64,000 bases of DNA from NCBI GenBank assembly GCA_965657335.1, contig CBFHOH010000003.1:62001-126000 (forward strand), read 5' to 3'. The stretch is from UBA4582 sp965657335 (GTDB taxonomy: Bacteria; Pseudomonadota; Gammaproteobacteria; Pseudomonadales; Azotimanducaceae). Shown here in pieces: positions 27,048-36,531 of this stretch; the stretch's first letter is position 1; each line of letters begins with the position of its first letter. The notes beneath the pieces are model-generated. The model made no database searches and was not told the DNA's origin. It was given only the letters and a program-made list of their open reading frames with translations. Both the position numbers and the translations under genes were made by a program.

Positions 27048-27076
27048 ATTATAGAGGCAATTTGTCGCTAAGACAA
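27048..27076 (-). promoter_or_regulatory. Sigma-70 promoter for tRNA-Leu (and possibly tig)
   Basis: Minus-strand TTGTCT (27076-27071), 17-bp spacer, TATAAT (27053-27048), then a GC-rich discriminator CCGCGCCC typical of stringently controlled stable-RNA promoters. No separate tig promoter is obvious, so read-through into tig is likely. Confidence 0.75.
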
Positions 27077-27353
27077 TCCTCTCGAACGATGCCGTTGCCC
27101 GAGCGGGTCTAAATCGCGAAATCTTAGCTAAGGCGTCTTTGCTCAACCGCCTTAAGTGAGACGGCCCGCATGCAAAAACATGCCGTTGAAGAAGCGATAA
27201 ACAGCATCATATCGACACCTTTTACCGAGCTCATCACCGTTACATCGGCAAAACTTGACCGGCTCATACTCTAGAAATATTATAGATAACACCCATAAGT
27301 AATTGATTTATAATACGTTATCTTGAATGTTTTTCAACTAACTTTTAAACCGT
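27077..27353. other. Intergenic region, no gene seen
   Basis: Between the tRNA-Leu promoter and the convergent side of the DUF4126 gene. It holds an imperfect hairpin TAAGGCG/CGCCTTA (27129-27135 with 27148-27154) and AT-rich sequence near 27280-27330, but no coding frame or RNA gene was recognised. Confidence 0.4.
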
Positions 27354-28157
27354 TCATTTTTCTATCAGTTTCTTTTTTAATGTTTCGTATTCGTCTTCGG
27401 AAATCGCCCCGGTGTCCTGCAATCTTTTCAATTTTTCTAATTCTTCTGCTATGCCGCGATGGTCTGCCGATAATGGACCAGCGGCGAGGACGCCCTTCGC
27501 TTTGATGACTTTCTTCGGCTCAATGCCAGCGTTTTTTTGAGACGAGGCATCGACCCATCCAAGCAACTGGCCAAGCTTGTAAAAGATAAACTTGGCACCG
27601 GCCCATATTCTCGGCAGCAACCAAATTGCCAATAAAATGAAAACAAGCAGCAAACCAATGAAAATGACTGGGTGTGTCACAGCCGTCCAGATACCCCCTA
27701 TCACTGCGACGTCTTCAGCGACGGATAATCCCCAATTTGAAAAGGGCTCTGGAGACGTGTTGACTGCGAGTCTTGTACCAGCTTTGGTTGCGTGGCTGGT
27801 TGTCGCTAAACCACCCCCCACTATCCCTGCGGCAATTTCCAAAGCTGGGCTAACGTCACCAATGGCGCCAGCGGCAAGCATTGCGCCGGCAGGGATCCTG
27901 ATAAAGGTATGTAAAGCATCCCACGTTGTATCAACGCCGGGAATTTTGTCCGCAAAAAACTCAGTGGCGTACATGAGTCCTGCAGCGCCAATTACGAACG
28001 GATTTGTGAGCACTTCGAGGTCCGAGGGTAATTCGATGTTACCGGTTGCCCCGCCCAGACCAAGCACTAGTAGCGCTGCGTAGAGGTTCACCCCACTTGC
28101 CCAGGAAACACCCATCGTTAAGGAAAGCACGCCGAGCAGCGATTGATAATCGCCCAC
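27354..28157 (-). CDS. DUF4126 membrane protein with C-terminal SHOCT motif
   Basis: 267 residues from a GTG start. It has several hydrophobic segments (MGVSWASGVNLYAALLVLGL, FVIGAAGLMYATEFFADKIPG, AGAMLAAGAIG, VIFIGLLLVFILLAIWLL) matching the DUF4126 family of inner-membrane proteins of unknown function. The last 30 residues (LKRLQDTGAISEDEYETLKKKLIE) are a SHOCT motif, a short C-terminal oligomerisation element. It lies 53 nt after the CoA-transferase start side on the same strand; any link to that pathway is unproven. Confidence 0.8.
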   Translation of the reverse strand: MGDYQSLLGVLSLTMGVSWASGVNLYAALLVLGLGGATGNIELPSDLEVLTNPFVIGAAGLMYATEFFADKIPGVDTTWDALHTFIRIPAGAMLAAGAIGDVSPALEIAAGIVGGGLATTSHATKAGTRLAVNTSPEPFSNWGLSVAEDVAVIGGIWTAVTHPVIFIGLLLVFILLAIWLLPRIWAGAKFIFYKLGQLLGWVDASSQKNAGIEPKKVIKAKGVLAAGPLSADHRGIAEELEKLKRLQDTGAISEDEYETLKKKLIEK

Positions 28158-28210
28158 GGTACTAGATCCTCATCATCAAACGATATTTTGTGTGGATAAA
28201 AGCGCGGATA

Positions 28211-29374
28211 TTAGGCCACCACTTTGCTACTTCTTAAACTCGATATTCGGTCACTACTGTAACCGAGATATTGCGAAAGAACATGATCCGTATGTTCGCC
28301 TAACGCCGGGGACTCACTGGATGTTGAAATATCGACGCTGGCAAACATATACGGTGCGTTCTGAATCTTAAACATGCCGTATTCATCATGCTGCTCAGTA
28401 AAAACGTTCCTGGAAAGCACTTGCGGGTGGTCAAACAAATCTTCCGCAGCATTGTAGACGCTGCAGGGAACACCGAATTCATTGAGTACCCGTTCGCACT
28501 CAAGCGCTGAAAGATTTAGCGACCAACGCTCAATCTCGGCAACAAATTCCTTCATGTGTCTGAAACGCTGACTGCTGCTGAATCTCTCGTCCTCGAACAT
28601 GTCCTGCCGATCTATGGCTTTGCATAGCCCTTGCATGTTTTTTCCGGACAAAATACAGATCATTAGATGACCATCACTGGTTCGAACCGGGTGGAACCCA
28701 CCGCCTGTGGGTGCATTTTCAATCTGCGCCCCTTGCACTTGTCCGGGTATCAACGAGATCATCGACTCTAGCATTGTGACATCAATATGCTCACCCTTGC
28801 CCGTCTGTTGACGCCCCAAAAGGGCCGTCTGAATGGCACCATAGGCATAAGAACCCGTCAGCATGTCGGCAATCATGATGCCCCAGATTGAGGGTTCGAC
28901 TTCCTTTTCTCCCTGCGACCGCATGTGAGTAATATCAAATCCACCCGCGGCGTGAGCGATGGGAGCATAGGCTGCTCGCTGGGCAAAAGGACCGTTTTGG
29001 CCAAAACCGGATATGGAACAGTAAACGAGGTCAGGTTTAACATCAGAAAGCGATGCATAGTCTAGCCCGAATTGCTTCATGACCCCTGGGCGGAAATTCT
29101 CAACCACCACATCAGCATCTGCCACAAGCGCTTTAGCCATCGCCTGACCCTCAGCCGTCTTTAAATCAATGGCTACACTCTTTTTTCCAGCATTGAAATG
29201 AGAAAACACTCGACTGGTACCTTTAGGTCCACGAATGACATCGCCCAACCCAGGCGTCTCAATTTTTACCACATCGGCGCCACAATCTGACATCAATCGG
29301 GTGCAAATAGGTCCGGCGTATACAGCGGAAAAGTCTATTATCTTAAGGTGTGCCAGCGGTTTCGTTTGACTCAT
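28211..29374 (-). CDS. Family III (CaiB/BaiF) CoA-transferase
   Basis: 387 residues. It begins PLAHLKIIDFSAVYAGPICTRLMSDCGADVVKIE, the typical CoA-binding Rossmann start, followed by ENFRPGVMKQFGLDY. The catalytic Asp should be the one in IADMLTGSYAYG. These enzymes move CoA between carboxylates (formyl-CoA, carnitine-CoA, succinyl-CoA types) or racemise 2-methylacyl-CoA. The substrate is unknown. It is divergent from an amidohydrolase gene whose own downstream neighbour is a second CoA-transferase. Confidence 0.9.
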   Translation of the reverse strand: MSQTKPLAHLKIIDFSAVYAGPICTRLMSDCGADVVKIETPGLGDVIRGPKGTSRVFSHFNAGKKSVAIDLKTAEGQAMAKALVADADVVVENFRPGVMKQFGLDYASLSDVKPDLVYCSISGFGQNGPFAQRAAYAPIAHAAGGFDITHMRSQGEKEVEPSIWGIMIADMLTGSYAYGAIQTALLGRQQTGKGEHIDVTMLESMISLIPGQVQGAQIENAPTGGGFHPVRTSDGHLMICILSGKNMQGLCKAIDRQDMFEDERFSSSQRFRHMKEFVAEIERWSLNLSALECERVLNEFGVPCSVYNAAEDLFDHPQVLSRNVFTEQHDEYGMFKIQNAPYMFASVDISTSSESPALGEHTDHVLSQYLGYSSDRISSLRSSKVVA

Positions 29375-29595
29375 AATTTCGGTTTACTCGATTCGATAGA
29401 TATAAAACGCTTGGATATTGCTAACAAGACTACAACAAATTCAATACCTGAGACCACTGCTGAATCATGGCACGCCCCCCCGGCAAAGCGATGCTTATGC
29501 GTTACGTCGACAAAAATATTTGCGCTATTCATCATGTCCATTCATTATCGATGACTTCAGAAGCACCCTGATGTTTCAACAAACTGGAGAGCATT

Positions 29596-31335
29596 ATGTA
29601 CGACTTGATTATCCGAAACGGCACCATCATCGATGGTTCAGGCAACCCACGTTATTTGGGTGACGTCGCGATGAAAGATGGCAAAATCGCAAAACTGGGC
29701 ACAACCGAGTGTCCCGTCATTGAGGCGTCTGCTGATTCGGAAATCGATGCGAAGGGGAAGCTGGTGACGCCAGGTTGGGTAGACATACATACTCATTACG
29801 ATGGCCAAGCTACCTGGGACCCACTGCTTGCGCCGTCAAGCTGGCATGGTGTGACCACGGTTGTTATGGGAAATTGTGGCGTAGGCTTTGCCCCCGTAAA
29901 ACCCAAAGACAGAAATTTTCTCATTGAACTAATGGAAGGTGTAGAAGACATACCCGGTGCGGCGCTGTCCGAGGGTATCAACTGGCAATGGGAAAGTTTT
30001 CCTGAGTATCTTGATGCACTTGAGGCGATGCCACGCGCCATCGACGTCGCAACTCAGGTTCCCCACGGCGCAGTGCGTGCCTACGTTATGGGTGAAAGGT
30101 GTAATACAGATTATGCGCCAACACAGGCCGAAGTCGACGAAATGGCGGCACTGGTACGCGAAGGAGTCGAAGCAGGGGCGCTTGGATTTTCAAGCTCAAA
30201 AACGCTCTTGCATAAAGATATCCACGGCGAGTATATGCCCGGCACTTTTTCTGGCAACGAAGAAATGCTGGCCTTGGGTCTGGGAATGAAATCCATGAAC
30301 AACGCGGTGTTTGAGTTAGTGTCTGACCATCTCGGCGATGATAAAGAATGGGAATGGGTCACTGAGTTCCAAAAGCAAACCGGTCTCACCGTTACGCTAA
30401 TTGCAACAACCGCGCCCGCTTATGAGAATGGAAAAATGTACAAGCTCGCGGAGCAAGCAAGAAAGGAAGGTCGGGAAATCAGACCGCAAGCCGCCGGCCG
30501 CCCAACCGGAGTGCTTCACGGCTTGCAGTCGAGCTTCCATGCCTTTGTTGGTCACCCAACATGGCGCTCGGAGCTTGCAGAACTTGACCACGACGCGCTG
30601 GTCGCACGATTAATTGATCCGGAGATCAAGGCACAAATTCTAGCTGAAGAATCAGTGATCACCTCAGGTCCTATGCGTGACCTCTCAGCACTGATGGGGC
30701 AAGTGTTTCCACTTGGAGAAAATCCAAACTACGAGCCAGGACCGGAGGATAGCATCGCGGGTATCGCCCAAGCTCGCGGAATGGATCCAATGGAGGTGAT
30801 GTACGACCTCTTGGTCGCTAACGACGGAAAAGAACTTTTCTATCAGCCACTGGGTGGCTATCAGGGTTACTCTCTTGACGGACAAAAGCGACTATTGGAA
30901 CACCCAAATGTGCTGTTTGGTTTAAGCGATGGTGGCGCGCACTGCGGTGTTATTGCAGACGCCGGTATGCCAACTTTCATCATGACCCACTGGGGCCGAG
31001 ATCGAAGTAGAGGTCAAAAAATGACACTCGAATTTATTGTGCAGGCGCTCACATCGAAAACGGCGGAAGCCTTCGGTATGTTCGATCGCGGACTGATCCA
31101 AGAGGGTTTGATCGCTGATGTTAATATCATCGACTTTGAGCAACTCAAGCTGTTCAGACCCGAAGCGATTTTCGATCTACCTAAAGGTGGCCGGCGTCTG
31201 GTTCAACGCGCAGAGGGCTATGACATGACTATCAAGGCAGGAGAAGTGATATTTGACAAGGGTAATCACACCGGTGCACTCCCCGGCAAACTGGTCCGGA
31301 GATCAGACAGTCAACCAAAACAACTCGCCGGCTAG
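29596..31335 (+). CDS. Amidohydrolase, N-acyl-D-amino-acid deacylase family
   Basis: 579 residues; GGAGA precedes the ATG. The metal-dependent hydrolase start YDLIIRNGTIIDGSG and the HxH site (DIHTHYDGQ) are present. GNCGVGFAP contains the cysteine used by D-aminoacylases, SDHLGDD is a further ligand region, and LSDGGAHCG has the catalytic Asp. The family hydrolyses N-acyl-D-amino acids and related amides. It is followed 68 nt later on the same strand by a CoA-transferase, which suggests that a released acid is moved onto CoA. The real substrate is unknown. Confidence 0.85.
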   Translation: MYDLIIRNGTIIDGSGNPRYLGDVAMKDGKIAKLGTTECPVIEASADSEIDAKGKLVTPGWVDIHTHYDGQATWDPLLAPSSWHGVTTVVMGNCGVGFAPVKPKDRNFLIELMEGVEDIPGAALSEGINWQWESFPEYLDALEAMPRAIDVATQVPHGAVRAYVMGERCNTDYAPTQAEVDEMAALVREGVEAGALGFSSSKTLLHKDIHGEYMPGTFSGNEEMLALGLGMKSMNNAVFELVSDHLGDDKEWEWVTEFQKQTGLTVTLIATTAPAYENGKMYKLAEQARKEGREIRPQAAGRPTGVLHGLQSSFHAFVGHPTWRSELAELDHDALVARLIDPEIKAQILAEESVITSGPMRDLSALMGQVFPLGENPNYEPGPEDSIAGIAQARGMDPMEVMYDLLVANDGKELFYQPLGGYQGYSLDGQKRLLEHPNVLFGLSDGGAHCGVIADAGMPTFIMTHWGRDRSRGQKMTLEFIVQALTSKTAEAFGMFDRGLIQEGLIADVNIIDFEQLKLFRPEAIFDLPKGGRRLVQRAEGYDMTIKAGEVIFDKGNHTGALPGKLVRRSDSQPKQLAG

Positions 31336-31403
31336 TCGTGCTAAAGACTGTGGCCAACAGGCAGAGATTCACTAGTGATAGGAAAGCGAGATAAAGGAAG
31401 CGT

Positions 31404-32609
31404 ATGACGGATGAAGCTTTAATATTTGAGGGCTTAAAGGTGCTCGACGTTGGAAGCTGGATTGCGGGTCCGGTTGCAGCAACGATGCTGGCGGACAGAG
31501 GCGCAGAAGTCATAAAGATCGAAGAGCCAGTCAATGGCGACGGTTACAGGCAATACGCCAACCTCCCGTTCACGCCTACCGCTGATGTTAACTACACTTG
31601 GGCGATGGATGCACGGAACAAACGATCGCTATCGCTCAATCTAAAAACTGAAGCGGCGATGGACATACTCAAACGCCTTATCGCTGAATGCGATATTTAT
31701 CTTTCCAATCAACCGCTACCGCTTCGTCGTTTGCTTAAACTTAACTACGCAGACATTAAACATCTGAATCCGCGAATGATCTATGCTTCCCTCACTCCCT
31801 ACGGCGAAGAAGGCCCGGACAGTGACAATGAAGCATTTGACCTAGTTGCCTACTGGAACAGATCGGGTTTGATGAACAAAATGCGACCAGATAATGTTGA
31901 ACCCGTCCAGGCGCTGGCAGGCATGGGAGACCATCCTACTGCAGTGGCACTTTACGCAGGCATTGTCACGGCACTCCTACAACGCGAACGAACCGGCAAA
32001 GGCTCAATGGCGTATACGAGTCTGCTAGCAAACGGTCTTTGGTCTTCTTCTTGTTTCAGTCAAGCTCAATTCGCCAACGCAGATTTTTCTACTGTGGCAA
32101 ATCAACGCCTAACATCCGCGCTCTACGAAACTAATGATGGTCGTTGGCTGCAATTGAACATGGTACGCGGAGAGGATGAATTCGACCGTCTCCTGATTGC
32201 GATGGAGGCGTTCGATGTTCTGAGTGATGATCGATACACCTCCTTGGAATCGAGAATGATTCATGCAGATGAACTCACAGCAAGCCTTCGAGCGATTTTT
32301 AAGACGCGAACCAGCGACGAATGGCTAAAAATTCTGAGAACAGATAACGCACTGCCCATAGAAAGAGTTGCAACTTTTGCCGATGTTCAAGCAGACCCTC
32401 ATCTACCGTTAAACGGCATGGTGGCACCTCCAGTGGAAGAGGACGTAGGCATTGATCTCATCATCAATGACCCGGTCAATGTTGAGGGTATAAAAAAGAT
32501 AGGTGCAAAAAAAGCACCGAATAACGGCGAACATAGTTCTGAAATTCTCACCGAAATGGGTTTCTCTGACCCTGAAATTTCGGCTTTCCGTGAAAATGGC
32601 GTAATTTAG
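31404..32609 (+). CDS. Family III (CaiB/BaiF) CoA-transferase
   Basis: 401 residues. N-terminal LKVLDVGSWIAGPVAATMLADRG is the CoA-transferase III opening; the catalytic Asp is in GMGDHPTAVALYAG. Residues around RERTGKGSMAYTSLLANGLW match the family. It follows the amidohydrolase on the same strand. It differs clearly from the CoA-transferase at 28211-29374, so the two probably act on different acids. Confidence 0.9.
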   Translation: MTDEALIFEGLKVLDVGSWIAGPVAATMLADRGAEVIKIEEPVNGDGYRQYANLPFTPTADVNYTWAMDARNKRSLSLNLKTEAAMDILKRLIAECDIYLSNQPLPLRRLLKLNYADIKHLNPRMIYASLTPYGEEGPDSDNEAFDLVAYWNRSGLMNKMRPDNVEPVQALAGMGDHPTAVALYAGIVTALLQRERTGKGSMAYTSLLANGLWSSSCFSQAQFANADFSTVANQRLTSALYETNDGRWLQLNMVRGEDEFDRLLIAMEAFDVLSDDRYTSLESRMIHADELTASLRAIFKTRTSDEWLKILRTDNALPIERVATFADVQADPHLPLNGMVAPPVEEDVGIDLIINDPVNVEGIKKIGAKKAPNNGEHSSEILTEMGFSDPEISAFRENGVI

Positions 32610-32766
32610 ATACATCTATAATGGCTAAACCGTCCGTGATCAGCGGCGGTTTAAACGTCGTATCAGATGTGTTTATGACCCATCGCAAGACTCCCTTATA
32701 TCACCGATCTCAGTGAGTTAGCGTGCTAGACTGCTGCATCAAATAATGCAGGACTCATGAACGCAT

Positions 32767-33501
32767 ATGCACGAGGTAGTTGTAGAGGATAGATTTAAAG
32801 GTCCGCCTCAATCAGGAAATGGTGGCTACGTTGGCGGCCTGTTTTCACGCACTATTGACTCATCGGGGCAAGGAGATGTGGAAGTCACTCTGCGCTCTCC
32901 GATTCCACTAGATAAACCCATGCAAGTCAGTCACCTCGATGACGGGACAGCAACGATATCCGACGGCGATACGTTAATTGCTCAAGTAAAACCTGTCCAA
33001 TGGGAAATGGAAATACCGGCACCACCCCCTTGGAAAGACATTGAGGCGGCCGCATCCCGATCACTTGCCTTCAAATCAAACATCAACGATCTGTTACCCG
33101 GTCGCAAGGGCTTTCATCCAATATGCTTTTGTTGTGGCGTGGAACATGCAACTGGATTGCAAGTCTGTGTTGCGCCCGTCGGTGACCAGGTCGCCGCGGT
33201 CTGGGAAACGAAAGCGAGCTGGGGCTTGAGTGATGGGTTACTGCCTGTTGAGTTCCTATGGACAGCCATGGACTGCCCAGGACAGTTTGCCTATATGGAG
33301 CAAGGTATTCGTACGGGCATGCTTGGCAGAATCACCGCATCTGTAATCGAACGCCCAAGTGCAGGCGAAACTTTACTCGTCAGCGCCTGGACGATCATGG
33401 TCGAAGGCAAAAAGCACTTCGCCGGGTCTGCAATTTTTGACAGGTCAGGAAAACTTTACAGCAAGGCAAAAACTGTCTGGATTGGCCGACAAGAAGTATA
33501 G
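32767..33501 (+). CDS. Tandem hot-dog-like protein, probable thioesterase
   Basis: 244 residues. The sequence divides into two halves that both look like hot-dog folds. The first runs FKGPPQSGNGGYVGGLFSR then GDVEVTLRSPIPLDKPMQV. The second opens with HPICFCCGVEHATGLQV and has FLWTAMDCPGQFAYMEQG as the central helix and SVIERPSAGETLLVSAWTI as later strands. Hot-dog proteins hydrolyse or hydrate acyl-CoA. The Cys cluster CFCCG is notable; similar CxxCG segments occur in some PaaI-like relatives (from memory). Its place among CoA-transferases fits acyl-CoA metabolism. It is convergent with the MFS gene, with a five-base gap. Confidence 0.6.
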   Translation: MHEVVVEDRFKGPPQSGNGGYVGGLFSRTIDSSGQGDVEVTLRSPIPLDKPMQVSHLDDGTATISDGDTLIAQVKPVQWEMEIPAPPPWKDIEAAASRSLAFKSNINDLLPGRKGFHPICFCCGVEHATGLQVCVAPVGDQVAAVWETKASWGLSDGLLPVEFLWTAMDCPGQFAYMEQGIRTGMLGRITASVIERPSAGETLLVSAWTIMVEGKKHFAGSAIFDRSGKLYSKAKTVWIGRQEV

Positions 33502-33506
33502 CGATA

Positions 33507-34982
33507 TCAGGCATTTAATTTTCGAGCGGCGATTCTTGCGGTCTTCTTTTCTATCCTCACACGGAGTCTTGCGTGCCTCTCTGGCGTTAATGGATAAGAC
33601 CAGATGAAGATCATCGCAAGACCGAAAAAGAAAATTGGACCGCAACAATAGACCAATCGAAGACTTAGCACACCTAACTCAGTACTTGCAGCGACGCCCC
33701 CAGAGGGGTCGAAACCTAACAACCCAACAACGTTCAAGGATATGCCAGTACCGAGGGCAACCGCGAGTTTTTCTGTTAAACCCAGAATGGCGAAGTAAGT
33801 ACCGGCGCGCCTGCCGCCACTTCTGGCTGTATCAACATCAACCACATCGGCTAACATCGCAACGGGTAAAAATTGCAGTCCGCCGAAACAAAAACCCTTG
33901 ACGATAAATAAGAGGAAGAAAGGTAAAAAATCTCCGTGCGATAAAAAAAGATTCGCAAAGCTGACACTGGAAATGATGATCAGCGTGCCCATAAACGCTC
34001 GATGCTTGCCTATGCGTCTACCAAGCCAAAGCCAAAAAGGGATCGCGCCAAGGCCCGCGATAAAATAGAAAAAATAGGCGGCGCCGATAGTAGGAATACC
34101 AATGATGTCACGAATAAAAAACAGCGAAACCGCATTCCTGAATGCTTCACCAAAAATCACCAGTAATGCAATAATTAGCACCCTGCGCATCGGACCATTT
34201 TTCCATAGGTAGCGCATACCTTCTTTCAGTGGCACGCTATCTTTGGCGGTTGGTGGAGGCTCTTTCACGAAGGTCAGCACAACAAAAATGCAGACTGGCA
34301 AAACTAAAATGATCGTCCAAGCTAAACCCGCGAGGACCGGACCTGTCAGCGTAGACCGATTGACAACGACCTTGTTTGACAACTCACCGGTAAAAGCGCC
34401 AACGGCATCCTGCCAGATGATAGTGAAAACCTGCGCGACGGAACCACTTCCATCAGCGGTCACCTCGACCAACATGGGCACCAGTGCTGCCAACATAAGC
34501 CCCGAGAGCACAAAGAACTCTCTTGAGGCGGTCACCCGGCTGCGCTGATGATAATCAGTAGAAAGCTCAGCACCCCAAGCACGGTGCGGTAACGCGATAA
34601 TGGTACTACCTAAAAAAAACAGCGTGAGGTGGATGAGGAAATACCAAATTCCCACGTCCTCGGGTGGAATAAACAAACGATAAACGCCATACATCATGAT
34701 TGGCATACCAACTAACAACCATGGTTTACGCCGGCCAAATCTCGTTTGCCAGCGATCGGAAATTTCACCCATAAGCGGGTCAGTCAGCACGTCAGTGAAC
34801 CTTGCAAGCATCAATATTGTGCCGACAGTCGCCAGGCTAATACCCAAACCACCTGAATAATGTGCAGGAATCCAAATCGCCAGCGGGTAACCAATCACCG
34901 CGAGAGGAATACCAATACTGCCATGCGCATAAATTGCGCCTCTGCTTAACGGTGCAACATCAGTTGCCGTTGACTCACTCAT
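33507..34982 (-). CDS. MFS transporter, GPH-like sugar/cation symporter family
   Basis: 491 residues with about 12 hydrophobic segments. Features of the glycoside-pentoside-hexuronide:cation group include the DVLTDPLMGEISDRWQTRFGRRKPWLL loop after the second helix and MLADVVDVDTARSGGRRAGTYF later. It is an inner-membrane uptake carrier. Many such carriers in catabolic clusters transport organic compounds other than sugars. It lies 24 nt downstream of the composite CoA-transferase on the same strand, so transport of that enzyme's substrate is likely. Confidence 0.85.
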   Translation of the reverse strand: MSESTATDVAPLSRGAIYAHGSIGIPLAVIGYPLAIWIPAHYSGGLGISLATVGTILMLARFTDVLTDPLMGEISDRWQTRFGRRKPWLLVGMPIMMYGVYRLFIPPEDVGIWYFLIHLTLFFLGSTIIALPHRAWGAELSTDYHQRSRVTASREFFVLSGLMLAALVPMLVEVTADGSGSVAQVFTIIWQDAVGAFTGELSNKVVVNRSTLTGPVLAGLAWTIILVLPVCIFVVLTFVKEPPPTAKDSVPLKEGMRYLWKNGPMRRVLIIALLVIFGEAFRNAVSLFFIRDIIGIPTIGAAYFFYFIAGLGAIPFWLWLGRRIGKHRAFMGTLIIISSVSFANLFLSHGDFLPFFLLFIVKGFCFGGLQFLPVAMLADVVDVDTARSGGRRAGTYFAILGLTEKLAVALGTGISLNVVGLLGFDPSGGVAASTELGVLSLRLVYCCGPIFFFGLAMIFIWSYPLTPERHARLRVRIEKKTARIAARKLNA

Positions 34983-35006
34983 AAGTTATCTCCAGTGCTA
35001 AAGCCA

Positions 35007-36395
35007 TCATGCCACCCACTCAGCTTTGTGAGTACCTAGAGGGGAAGATGGTAATCGCCAGCAAGGCGACGTTTCCGACATCGCTAAAATTGGACCAAGG
35101 TGTTTCATTTCGCCATAGGGCGTATCTGTTATCAGTGTAATATCAGCTATGTGGTCGGAACTTACTTCCATACCCTCTCGTTGAAAGTCCACGCGGCGCT
35201 GGCGCTGCAGGAACATCGCTGATTGACACAGGGAGGCTTTCACATGATATGAGCCTCCGTCGCGAGCACGCATTCCCATCGCTAACAAGGTCCCATAGGC
35301 GGCAAGGTAGCCAGTGGTGTAATCACACACTGCTGCCGGGAGCAACTGCGGCCTCTCATCGCCCTGTTCCGCTGCAATGCCGGTAACAGTTTGTGCAAGC
35401 TGCTCCCAACCGGCGCGTTCAGCCCAGGGGCCATGCGATCCATAACAATTCATTGAGGTGTAGATTAACCCTGGACGTAACTCGGCCAGCCCCTCTGGTG
35501 TTAATCCGAGCCTCGACATGACACCAGGGCGATAACCCTGAGAAAACACATCTGCATCTTTTACCAATTCGAGCAATTTTGTTTTCTGCTCAGAAACGTT
35601 GAGATCAAGGTAAGTCGTTCTTTTCCCATGGCTTGTGTCCATGACAAAGTACTCTGTCTGCGGCAGGTGTTCCGACGTCACCATAAGCACATCAGCGCCA
35701 TGCTCTGCTAATGTTCTAGCACAGGTAGGACCAGCAAGTATTCGAGTCAGATCGAGGACTCGGACTGATGCCAATGGTGCAGACAACGCGCCTTGAGGCA
35801 GAGGCTCTGGATCACTGTCCGCAATTTTTTCTATTTCAATAACAGGTTGAAGTTGCAACACCTTTCCCTGTGGATGCGCTAACCACTCTGCCTCAGTCCT
35901 CACCATCGCACCGCAGCCCTGCACTTCAGCAACCGCATCTTCAAGCGCCTGTGCGTCCCATCTACTGACAGCTTCAACTATCGCGCTCAACTCATCGTCA
36001 CAATTCAGTATTTTGAGGATGCGCTTCGCTAGATGGGTTAACCCCATGTGAGGCAGAAAATACCGACCGTCCTTTGTCAGATGAGGCGTAGAAATCGCCT
36101 GTCGACGCTTCTGCATTGCAAAAGCTTGATTAGCTTGCTCGAAAGGAACAGAGAGATACTGATAACTCTTTAATGCCGCTGCCGCGTACTCCGTTTTGGT
36201 GCTGAGACCCTGTCTTCTGCCTGTGCTCATTTCCCATAGATCATTGACCGCAACGCCTATCGCAAGCTGTATGCAAGCAGCGGTGTCGCCCAGACTGAAC
36301 CTGCTTGATAAAACAGGATCTTTGCCCGTCAGTGCGATGGGCTCAGTAGGTGCCGCTAGACCCCTGATACCCATGAGCTCTTTAAATGCTTCCAT
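35007..36395 (-). CDS. Composite family III CoA-transferase
   Basis: 462 residues if started at the ATG at 36395 (GGAA eight bases before; MEAFKELMGIRG). A GTG at 36470 preceded by AGAGG is an alternative and would add 25 residues. The full CoA-transferase III domain is in the C-terminal half, from about residue 220 (SVRVLDLTRILAGPTCARTL ... SQGYRPGVMSRLGL), with a probable catalytic Asp in AAVCDYTTGYLAAYG. The N-terminal 200 residues (DGRYFLPHMGLTHLAKRIL, then LEDAVAEVQGCGAMVRTEAEW) resemble the C-terminal half of another CoA-transferase, so the protein looks like a fused or permuted form. It is divergent from the LLM gene at 36532. Confidence 0.8.
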   Translation of the reverse strand: MEAFKELMGIRGLAAPTEPIALTGKDPVLSSRFSLGDTAACIQLAIGVAVNDLWEMSTGRRQGLSTKTEYAAAALKSYQYLSVPFEQANQAFAMQKRRQAISTPHLTKDGRYFLPHMGLTHLAKRILKILNCDDELSAIVEAVSRWDAQALEDAVAEVQGCGAMVRTEAEWLAHPQGKVLQLQPVIEIEKIADSDPEPLPQGALSAPLASVRVLDLTRILAGPTCARTLAEHGADVLMVTSEHLPQTEYFVMDTSHGKRTTYLDLNVSEQKTKLLELVKDADVFSQGYRPGVMSRLGLTPEGLAELRPGLIYTSMNCYGSHGPWAERAGWEQLAQTVTGIAAEQGDERPQLLPAAVCDYTTGYLAAYGTLLAMGMRARDGGSYHVKASLCQSAMFLQRQRRVDFQREGMEVSSDHIADITLITDTPYGEMKHLGPILAMSETSPCWRLPSSPLGTHKAEWVA

Positions 36396-36531
36396 ATTGC
36401 TATTCCACAAACGCTTTCGCTCATAGCAAACTACACGTATCGGGACCTTTGAGTCAAAAGCCGTTTGCACTTGACCTCTTACAAAAAGATCAATTACCTT
36501 AGCGCTATGTCAAATTAAACAAGGATAGACA

